In this document: piece by piece, positions 7,364 through 15,092 of the stretch
Layout of the letters: each line of letters begins with the position of its first letter
Position numbering within the stretch: position 1 is the stretch's first letter
DNA from: JACZSB01 sp965372015
GTDB taxonomy: Bacteria; Fidelibacterota; Marinisomatia; SCGC-AAA003-L08; TS1B11
Assembly: GCA_965372015.1 (NCBI GenBank)
Contig: CBDVAP010000062.1
Coordinates: 1-15,092 of the forward strand
Length of the DNA: 15,092 nucleotides
Direction of reading: 5' to 3'
Program-made: the position numbers and the translations under genes
The notes under the pieces: generated by a model
Seen by the model: only the letters and a program-made list of their open reading frames with translations
What the model was told of the DNA's origin: nothing
Database searches by the model: none

Positions 7364-9252
7364 AACCAGACTATCCCCTGCTTTCCAAGGTTGATAGCCC
7401 AAGCGATTTGAAAGAGTTGGCTACGGAACAGCTGCCGCAGCTGGCATCTGAGATATCCGAGCTGATTCGAACGGTGGTTGAGGAGACCGGCGGTCATTAC
7501 AGCTCTCCCCTGGGAGTTGTAGATTTGGCCTTGGCCCTGCACTATGTCTTCGATTCTCCTGCAGATAAACTTATCTGGGACGTGGGGCACCAGGCCTATG
7601 CCCACAAGATTATTACCGGCCGGCGGGACCGGTTTCATACCCTGCGGATCAAGGACGGCATCAGTGGTTTCCTGCGGCGCAGCGAGAGCGAGCACGATGT
7701 TTTCGGGGCCGGACATGCCAGCACCGCCATCTCCGCCGGACTGGGGATCGCCGAAGGTCATAAACTGAGTGGGAACGAAAAATCACATGTAGTGGCGATT
7801 GTGGGGGACGGGGCAATGACCGGGGGCATGGCCTTCGAAGGGCTGAATAACCTGGGCTATACGAAACTGAAAATGACGGTGGTGTTGAATGACAACCGCA
7901 TGTCTATCTCACCCACAGTCGGATCACTGTCAACCTACCTTACGCACGTGATCACCAACCCCCTTTATAACCGCATCCGGGATGACATCTGGAAAGCGAC
8001 CGGGCTACTGCCGCTGGGTACCGCCGCGGTGCGCAAGTTTTTCAGGCGGTTGGAGGAAGGCCTTAAAAGCTTCCTCACCCCGGGCCTGCTATTCGACGAG
8101 CTGGGCCTGCGCTATTTCGGCCCCATTAACGGCCATGACTACGACAGCATGATCAAGGTATTCCGCAACGTCAAGGAACTGCCCTATCCCACCATGGTGC
8201 ATGTGCTGACCCGCAAGGGGCGCGGGCATAAGGAAGCTGAGGCCGACTCACTACAGTATTATAGCATGGCCGGCCGCCGGAAAAGTCCCGCTAGCGGTTC
8301 CGTGGCCCCCGACTTCAATCAGGTTTTCGGGCAGGTAGCCATCGAGCTGGCCCGGGCCAACGACCAGGTCTGCTGCATCACCGCGGCCATGGAGGTGGGG
8401 ACCGGGCTATCCGAGTATGCGAAGTTGTTCCCGGAGCGCTACTACGATGTGGGGCTGGCTGAGGAGCACGCAGTCACCTTTGCCGGCGGCTTGGCGGTAG
8501 AGGGCCGGCTGCCGATTGTGGCTATCTACTCTACTTTCCTGCAAAGGGCGTTTGATCAGATCATGCATGATATTGCCCTGCAGAACCTGCCGGTAATATT
8601 CTGCCTGGACCGCAGTGGATTGGTGGGCCCGGACGGCCCCACCCATCACGGGGTTTTCGATCTGGCGATCCTGCGCACTATTCCGGGTGTGGTGCTCTGC
8701 GCGCCCAAGGATGGCAACGAGCTGCGCGATCTGATGTTCAGCGCCCTCAAGTACCACCAGCCGGTAATTATCCGCTATCCCAAGGATACCAGCATCGAAT
8801 TCGATCCCCACCGGGAGGCCGGCTTTATCCCCAGCGGCAGTTGGGAGCTGCTCCGGGACGGCGCCGACGCCGCTATCCTGGCGGTAGGCAGCATGGTACC
8901 GGTAGCCCTGGCGGCGGCAGTACTGCTGGAGGCCGAGCACGAGGTGGAAGCGGCCGTGATCAACGCCCGTTTCGTCAAACCCTTGGATAAGGACCTGTTG
9001 CGGCAGTTGGCCCAGCGGGATATGCCCATTGTGACGGTTGAGGAGGGCCTGTTGGCCGGGGGGTTCGGGTCAGCGGTGCGGGAGGAACTGGCGGCGGCAG
9101 GGATAAACACCCCCGTACTTTCCTTGGGTATCGCGGACGAATTCACCGAGCACGGTACTCGCCAGGAGCTGCTGGAGCTGGTGGGTTTGACGGCCCACAA
9201 ATTGGTGGCCAAGGTGCTGGGCGTGCTGCAGACCGCCGGTGAAACGGCCTAG
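7360..9252 (+). CDS. dxs: 1-deoxy-D-xylulose-5-phosphate synthase
   Basis: A 630-residue thiamine diphosphate enzyme condensing pyruvate and glyceraldehyde-3-phosphate into DXP, the entry to the MEP pathway and to thiamine. The TPP-binding motif runs from GDGAMTGG (149-156) to LNDNRMS (176-182). GGHYSSPLG (44-52) carries the conserved active-site histidine, and AEEHAVTF (367-374) carries the catalytic glutamate of the pyrimidine domain. The DRSGLVGPDGPTHHG segment and a C-terminal transketolase domain are complete. The length is normal. It begins with GTG in a GTGA overlap with pdxT. Pairing with pdxST is notable, because both enzymes use glyceraldehyde-3-phosphate while PLP synthesis here does not need DXP. 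IspH at 4959-5816 is the other end of the same pathway. Confidence 0.97.
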   Translation: MKPDYPLLSKVDSPSDLKELATEQLPQLASEISELIRTVVEETGGHYSSPLGVVDLALALHYVFDSPADKLIWDVGHQAYAHKIITGRRDRFHTLRIKDGISGFLRRSESEHDVFGAGHASTAISAGLGIAEGHKLSGNEKSHVVAIVGDGAMTGGMAFEGLNNLGYTKLKMTVVLNDNRMSISPTVGSLSTYLTHVITNPLYNRIRDDIWKATGLLPLGTAAVRKFFRRLEEGLKSFLTPGLLFDELGLRYFGPINGHDYDSMIKVFRNVKELPYPTMVHVLTRKGRGHKEAEADSLQYYSMAGRRKSPASGSVAPDFNQVFGQVAIELARANDQVCCITAAMEVGTGLSEYAKLFPERYYDVGLAEEHAVTFAGGLAVEGRLPIVAIYSTFLQRAFDQIMHDIALQNLPVIFCLDRSGLVGPDGPTHHGVFDLAILRTIPGVVLCAPKDGNELRDLMFSALKYHQPVIIRYPKDTSIEFDPHREAGFIPSGSWELLRDGADAAILAVGSMVPVALAAAVLLEAEHEVEAAVINARFVKPLDKDLLRQLAQRDMPIVTVEEGLLAGGFGSAVREELAAAGINTPVLSLGIADEFTEHGTRQELLELVGLTAHKLVAKVLGVLQTAGETA

Positions 9253-9255
9253 GGT

Positions 9256-10938
9256 ATGGCCGCGGCTAAGCGGAGCAAGGATGGTCGCTTGAGCCCCCCA
9301 AGCGAGGCTGCTTATGAGCACTGGGTAGAGCAGGTGGGCCGGGCGCCCGAGCGGGACTATAGCTTCGATACGGTCTCCGGCCAGCCGGTGGACTTGCTGT
9401 ATTTGCCGCCGGAGGTGGATGCGGATTACCTGGAGAAATTAGGCTTCCCCGGCCAGTATCCCTTCACCCGGGGCGTCCAGGCTAACATGTACCGGGGCAG
9501 GCTGTGGACCATGCGCCAATTTGCCGGCTTTGGTACTCCCGAAGAAACCAACCAGCGTTACAAATTTCTACTCAGCCACGGTCAGACCGGCCTGTCGGTG
9601 GCCTTTGACATGCCCACCCTGATGGGCTACGACGCCGATGCCGGCATTGCGCGCGGAGAAGTGGGGCGTTGCGGGGTGGCGGTGAGCTCCTTGGAAGACA
9701 TGGAGACTCTGTTCGAGGGCATCGACCTGGGCAATATCAGTGTCTCCCAGACCATCAATGGGCCGGCCTTTATCCTGCTGGCCTTTTATGTAGCCGTGGC
9801 CCGGAAGCAGGGCGTGTCCGCGGACCAGCTGCGGGGCACTCTGCAGGCGGACATATTAAAGGAATATATCGCCCAGAAGGAGTGGATCTTCCCGCCCCGA
9901 GAGTCCATGCGGATCGTTGTTGATATGATGGAGTATTGTACCCGTGAGATGCCCAAGTATAACTCCATCTCGGTGAGTGGCTACCACATCCGGGAGGCGG
10001 GGAGCACCGCGGCCCAGGAGCTGGCTTTCACGCTGGCCGACGGTTTCTGCTATATCGAGGAAGGGATCAAGCGGGGCCTGGAGGTGGACGCCTTCGCCCC
10101 GCGCATCTCTTTCTTTTTTAATTCGCACCTGGACTTTTTCGAGGAGGTCGCCAAGTTCAGGGCGGCCCGCCGTATCTGGGCTCGGCGTCTGCGCCACAAG
10201 TACGGCGCACAAGACCCCCGCTCCTGGCGGCTCCGTTTCCATACCCAGACCGCCGGTTGCAGCCTCACCGAGCAGCAGCCCGAGAACAATATTGCCCGCA
10301 CGGCTTTTCAGGCCCTGGCGGCGGTGCTGGGGGGCACCAACTCACTGCATACCAACTCCATGGACGAGACCATCGCCCTGCCCACGGCCAGAGCAGCCAA
10401 GATCGCCTTGCGCACCCAACAACTGATCGCGTACGAGTCCGGCGCGGCCAATGTCATTGACCCGTTGGCAGGTTCGTGGTACTTGGAGGACCTGACCGAT
10501 CGCTTAGAGCAGCAGGCCGAACAGTATTTCCAGCGCGTGGAGGATTTAGGCGGGGTAATCCCGGCCATCGAACAGGGCTTCTTCCAGCGGGAGATCGCCC
10601 AGGCGGCCTATCAATACCAACAGGCCGTCGATTCCGGCCGGCGCATTATTGTAGGAGTCAATGAATTTGTGGATGAAGATGAGGAATTGGAGATCCCGGT
10701 ACTTGAGATCACACCGGAGGTCGAAGAGCGGCAGCGGAAGAAGCTAGCCGCCACTCGCGCCGGGCGGGACGAAACTGCCGTAGCTGCCACCCTGGAACGG
10801 GTGCGGCAGGCCTGCCACACCTCCGATAATATTATGCCTCCCGTCATTGCCGCCGCCGAGGCTTATGCCACCCTGGGCGAGATCGTTGAAACCATGAAGG
10901 CGGAACTGGGCACCTGGGTCGAGGAGACTGTCTTCTAG
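9256..10938 (+). CDS. Adenosylcobalamin-dependent acyl-CoA mutase large subunit, isobutyryl-CoA-mutase-like
   Basis: A 560-residue protein covering the substrate-binding (beta/alpha)8 barrel of the methylmalonyl-CoA mutase family. There is no C-terminal B12-binding domain: no DxHxxG motif, and the length matches the stand-alone IcmA type. A separate small B12-binding subunit is therefore needed, and none is in the window. Family landmarks are LWTMRQFAGFGT (83-94), GLSVAFDMPTLMGYDAD (112-128), ILKEYIAQKEWIFPP (200-214), SVSGYHIREAG (239-249, catalytic His244), FHTQTAG and GGTNSLHTNS. The positions equivalent to Tyr89 and Arg207 of Propionibacterium methylmalonyl-CoA mutase are Phe89 and Gln207, the pair reported for isobutyryl-CoA mutase. 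An automatic label of methylmalonyl-CoA mutase would probably be wrong about substrate. The gene starts 3 nt after dxs. Confidence 0.88.
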   Translation: MAAAKRSKDGRLSPPSEAAYEHWVEQVGRAPERDYSFDTVSGQPVDLLYLPPEVDADYLEKLGFPGQYPFTRGVQANMYRGRLWTMRQFAGFGTPEETNQRYKFLLSHGQTGLSVAFDMPTLMGYDADAGIARGEVGRCGVAVSSLEDMETLFEGIDLGNISVSQTINGPAFILLAFYVAVARKQGVSADQLRGTLQADILKEYIAQKEWIFPPRESMRIVVDMMEYCTREMPKYNSISVSGYHIREAGSTAAQELAFTLADGFCYIEEGIKRGLEVDAFAPRISFFFNSHLDFFEEVAKFRAARRIWARRLRHKYGAQDPRSWRLRFHTQTAGCSLTEQQPENNIARTAFQALAAVLGGTNSLHTNSMDETIALPTARAAKIALRTQQLIAYESGAANVIDPLAGSWYLEDLTDRLEQQAEQYFQRVEDLGGVIPAIEQGFFQREIAQAAYQYQQAVDSGRRIIVGVNEFVDEDEELEIPVLEITPEVEERQRKKLAATRAGRDETAVAATLERVRQACHTSDNIMPPVIAAAEAYATLGEIVETMKAELGTWVEETVF

Positions 10939-10939
10939 C

Positions 10940-12067
10940 TTGTCGCAGTACAAACGCATATTCGAACACGCTCGCCGGTTTACCGTCGGGGTGGAGGAAG
11001 AATATATGCTCTGTGACACCCGCACTGGTGACCTGGTGGACCGGGCCACGGAGATTTTCAAGGTCCTCCCTCCTGATGAGCAGGAGCGGTTCAGCTACGA
11101 GCTGATCGATTCCGAAATAGAGATCAACACCCCCATTTCCAGTTCCGTGGACGAAGTCATGGACCACGTGGCCCGCTTGCGCCGGCGGGTGCGGGATATC
11201 GGCCGGGACCTGGACTACTGTATCGGGATCAGCGGTACCCACCCGACAGCCCTGGCGGTCGATCAAAGGTTTGTCGATTCGGAAGGGTACCAGTGGGTGG
11301 CGGAGCAGCTCCATTACTATGCCCTGCGCAATATCACTTTTGCCACCCATGTGCACGTGGCCCTGCCGGATGGTGATAGCGCTATCGCGGTGACCAACGC
11401 CGCTCGCCGCTGGCTGGCGCCCTTGCTGGCTCTGACTGCCAACTCGCCTTTCTTCCAGGCCCACAATACGGGCATGCTCTCAGCGCGCACCTTTCAATTC
11501 GGCGCCTTCCCGCGCACCAATATTCCCGGTACCTTCCGCGATTTCGAACATTTCTGCCGAGTGCTGGAGACCTACATCAGCATGGGCTCCATAAATCTAC
11601 CCCGGCAGCTATGGTGGAAAATCCGGCCCCATGGGCATTACGGCACGGTGGAGTTTCGGATCTGTGACGTGCAGCGTTCCCTGGTGCGCACCCGGATGTT
11701 GGTGGCCCTGAGCCAAGCCATTTGTCATCGGGTGCAACGTGATTTCACTGCCGGGGTGTTAGTGCAGGACTTCGAACTGGAGTATATCAACGATGCCGTT
11801 TGGAAAGCAACCCGCTTCGGGTTTGACGCCCGGGTGGCCGACCCGCTCGATGAACAGATTATCACCATGGCCGAGCTGGTGGAACGGATGGTGGAATATG
11901 TACGGCCCTCCCTGGAAGAACTGAACACCTTGGATATCATTCCCATAGTAGAGAAAGTGCTGCGCGAGGGAAGCGAGGCCCAGGAGCAGTTGGCTGTGTA
12001 TGCATCGAATGGTTTCGAGGGTCTCAAACAGATGTTGATGGACCAAGTGGAATTCGGCGCCGGTTAG
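10940..12067 (+). CDS. Carboxylate-amine ligase, YbdK/GCS2 family (glutamate-cysteine ligase-like)
   Basis: A 375-residue cytoplasmic protein of the GCS2 (YbdK) family, ATP-grasp-like enzymes related to glutamate-cysteine ligase. Conserved elements are RRFTVGVEEEYML (12-24), which supplies metal-binding glutamates, ISGTHPT (97-103), THVHVALP (136-143), ANSPFFQ (167-173) and WWKIRPHGHYGTVEFRICD (225-243). The length matches E. coli YbdK. E. coli YbdK has only weak gamma-glutamylcysteine synthetase activity, so the real substrate of this member is unknown. The start is a TTG at 10940, one nt after the mutase stop, with GAGGAGA (10920-10926) rather far upstream. No alternative start retains the conserved N-terminus. 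The packing suggests it is the last gene of the pdxS-led operon. A glutathione-like thiol role is possible but unproven. Confidence 0.87.
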   Translation: MSQYKRIFEHARRFTVGVEEEYMLCDTRTGDLVDRATEIFKVLPPDEQERFSYELIDSEIEINTPISSSVDEVMDHVARLRRRVRDIGRDLDYCIGISGTHPTALAVDQRFVDSEGYQWVAEQLHYYALRNITFATHVHVALPDGDSAIAVTNAARRWLAPLLALTANSPFFQAHNTGMLSARTFQFGAFPRTNIPGTFRDFEHFCRVLETYISMGSINLPRQLWWKIRPHGHYGTVEFRICDVQRSLVRTRMLVALSQAICHRVQRDFTAGVLVQDFELEYINDAVWKATRFGFDARVADPLDEQIITMAELVERMVEYVRPSLEELNTLDIIPIVEKVLREGSEAQEQLAVYASNGFEGLKQMLMDQVEFGAG

Positions 12068-12130
12068 CCGCCTTCATTATTTCTTCAAGAAAAATTCATT
12101 TTCCCTTCGCGTACACTAAACAGCTTCAGA

Positions 12131-12200
12131 GGTAAATTTGCATGTTGCCCGCGCTCCCGGAAGGACGCTTTAGCCTGGTGAGAGCGTGGGCTATTTTACC
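12131..12200 (+). promoter_or_regulatory. Structured leader upstream of ccmE (two-tier stem-loop)
   Basis: GCCCGCGCTC (12147-12156) pairs with GAGCGTGGGC (12182-12191) over 10 positions with one G-U wobble, enclosing a 25-nt loop. An outer 6-bp stem, GGTAAA (12131-12136) with TTTACC (12195-12200), closes the structure. The ccmE SD (AGGAG, 12204-12208) follows 3 nt later. A TACACT at 12112-12117 might be a -10 for a promoter just upstream, but without a good -35. Only a short T run (TTTT) follows the inner stem, so a simple terminator is less likely than a 5' UTR element. It matches no riboswitch class that I recognise. Confidence 0.45.
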
Positions 12201-12216
12201 GGTTAGGAGAGACAAA

Positions 12217-12639
12217 ATGCAGAACCAGAGAATGAAGTTTGTGGCGCTGATCTTGGTGGTGGCTGTAATCACCGTGGGTTGGATCGTCACCGGTACCGGC
12301 CCCGAGGAAGTGCCGTATGTCAGCATCAAGCAGCTGCAGAGTAATGCGGGCCAATGGCAACAGAACCGAATCCGCCTCGGCGGGCTGGTGGAAGATGGCT
12401 CTATTTCCTACTCGGATGATCGCTTGAACGTAGACTTTATCATCAAGCAGGAACAGGCACAGCTACCGGTCCGTTACCGGGGTTTGACGCCGGACATGTT
12501 CGCTGAAGGGGCGGAAGTGATTATCGAAGGAAATCTGGAGGGCGAGGTTTTCATGGCCGATAACCTGATGACCAAATGTGCCTCGCGCTACGAAGCGGAA
12601 ATCATCGATCCCCAGGCCAACCCCCATGAGGAAATCTAG
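12217..12639 (+). CDS. ccmE: Cytochrome c maturation heme chaperone CcmE, CxxxY variant
   Basis: A 140-residue protein with one N-terminal membrane anchor (about 7-26, FVALILVVAVITVGWIV) and a periplasmic OB-fold domain. CcmE receives heme from the CcmABCD complex and carries it, covalently bound, to CcmF/CcmH. The fold-typical segments RIRLGGLVEDGSI (51-63), VRYRGLTPDMFAEG (85-98) and VIIEG are present. The heme-attachment site, HxxxY in E. coli, reads Cys121-A-S-R-Tyr125 here (MTKCASRYE). This is the CxxxY variant described from sulfate reducers and archaea. The ATG at 12217 is chosen because AGGAG (12204-12208) precedes it and the anchor then starts near residue 7. An in-frame ATG at 12142 would add 25 atypical residues. 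It lies 6 nt upstream of ccmF. Confidence 0.92.
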   Translation: MQNQRMKFVALILVVAVITVGWIVTGTGPEEVPYVSIKQLQSNAGQWQQNRIRLGGLVEDGSISYSDDRLNVDFIIKQEQAQLPVRYRGLTPDMFAEGAEVIIEGNLEGEVFMADNLMTKCASRYEAEIIDPQANPHEEI

Positions 12640-12645
12640 GCTCCG

Positions 12646-14615
<1,970 letters not shown>

Positions 14616-14619
<4 letters not shown>

Positions 14620-15071
14620 AACCGCTTACAATCACCTTGATGTTGGCTCTGGCAGCCGGCGCTCTTTGGGGCCAGGAGGCCAAGGACCCGCTGCAACAGG
14701 AACTTGAGTATATGATCATGTCTCCCTGCTGCTATGGTTCCCCGGTGGGTGATCACGATTCGGACGCTGCCAAGCAGGTAAAAACTCAGATCGCACAGCT
14801 GCTGACCGAGGGCAAAACCAGGGACGAAATCCTGGACATGTACGTGGCGATCTACGGTGAGCGCATCCTGGCCCAGCCGCGGGCCCAGGGGTTTAACGTG
14901 CTGGCCTATGTTATGCCTATTTTGATCCTGGTGATCGGTGGTCTGGTGGTGATTTATGTCATCAATCAGCTGACGGCGCCCCGCGCCCGGGCCGTCCAGC
15001 CCAGCCGGAAGTCCTATAGTGATGAATTCTTCCAGAAAGTGGAGCGGGAGATGAAGGATCTCAACATCTGA
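14616..15071 (+). CDS. ccmH: Cytochrome c-type biogenesis protein CcmH-like, with SPCC in place of CxxC
   Basis: A 151-residue exported protein with an N-terminal signal sequence (1 to about 19, LTITLMLALAAGALWG), a periplasmic three-helix region (24-95), one membrane segment (about 97-117) and a short C-terminal tail. CcmH reduces or presents apocytochrome thiols to CcmF. The segment from AAKQVKTQIAQLLTEG through EILDMYVAIYGERILAQPRAQGFN matches the CcmH/CycL/NrfF fold. The redox motif, normally LRCxxCQ, reads M-S-P-Cys38-Cys39-Y. The second cysteine aligns, the first is a serine, and an extra adjacent cysteine is present. The GTG start at 14616 overlaps the ccmF stop; the longer open frame back to 14532 lies inside ccmF. 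Identity rests on fold pattern and context. Confidence 0.85.
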
Positions 15072-15072
15072 G

Positions 15073-15092
15073 ATGGATACCATTATCGCCCC
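15073..15092 (+). CDS. Start of a downstream gene (truncated by window edge)
   Basis: An ATG one nt after the ccmH stop opens a frame (MDTIIA) that runs off the window. AGGAT inside the end of ccmH could act as its SD. Spacing suggests another member of the ccm operon, for example a TPR/CcmI protein, thioredoxin-like CcmG or an ABC subunit, but six residues cannot identify it. Confidence 0.35.

Noticed and set aside
10844..11464. 206-codon minus-strand open frame
   Set aside because: Antisense to the mutase end and the YbdK-like ligase; composition is that of a shadow frame and no motif is recognisable.
12080..12092. Palindrome TTTCTTCAAGAAA after the YbdK-like gene
   Set aside because: Short, AT-only apart from its centre, and not followed by a T run; too weak as a terminator and without a second copy to suggest an operator.
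12142..12216. Upstream ATG that would lengthen CcmE by 25 residues
   Set aside because: The ATG at 12217 has a better SD and gives the usual short tail before the membrane anchor; the extension overlaps the stem-loop. A short leader peptide cannot be fully excluded.

Overview
The window is a gene-dense bacterial segment, moderately GC-rich by eye, with every supported gene on the + strand. It carries 12 complete genes, one truncated gene at the left edge and the first codons of another at the right edge. No tRNA, rRNA, IS element, CRISPR array or phage gene was seen. The content points to a respiring, cobalamin-using, Gram-negative-type bacterium: a complex I subunit, System I cytochrome c maturation, the MEP isoprenoid pathway, and the DXP-independent route to pyridoxal phosphate. 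I cannot place the lineage from sequence alone. The mix would fit a deep-branching environmental phylum (for example the FCB group), but that is a guess.

Layout. (1) 2-2541: the C-terminal part of a CitMHS/NhaD-type Na+/H+ antiporter, a UspA protein and NuoN, tightly packed. (2) 2595-3137: CobO/BtuR corrinoid adenosyltransferase. (3) 3287-5816: a DHH phosphoesterase of the NrnA type, dCTP deaminase, and IspH. (4) 5907-12067: pdxS-pdxT-dxs-acyl-CoA mutase large subunit-YbdK/GCS2-like carboxylate-amine ligase. Successive genes here overlap or lie within 3 nt, and three of the five use TTG or GTG starts, which suggests one translationally coupled operon. (5) 12131-15092: a structured leader followed by ccmE-ccmF-ccmH and the start of one more gene.

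How the genes connect. IspH and Dxs are the last and first enzymes of the MEP pathway. PdxST makes PLP from ribose-5-phosphate, glyceraldehyde-3-phosphate and glutamine, so Dxs is not needed for PLP here and should serve isoprenoids and thiamine. CobO supplies adenosylcobalamin, the cofactor of the mutase. CcmE, CcmF and CcmH attach heme to c-type cytochromes of the respiratory chain to which NuoN also belongs.

Most of this is housekeeping metabolism, and I found no clearly new multi-gene system. The best leads are subtle. The 'methylmalonyl-CoA mutase' carries the Phe/Gln substrate-pocket pair of isobutyryl-CoA mutase. CcmE has the CxxxY heme-binding variant, and the adjacent CcmH has SPCC in place of CxxC. 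The nrnA start sits behind a T8 run that puts the nearest ATG one base out of frame. A two-tier stem-loop lies just upstream of ccmE.
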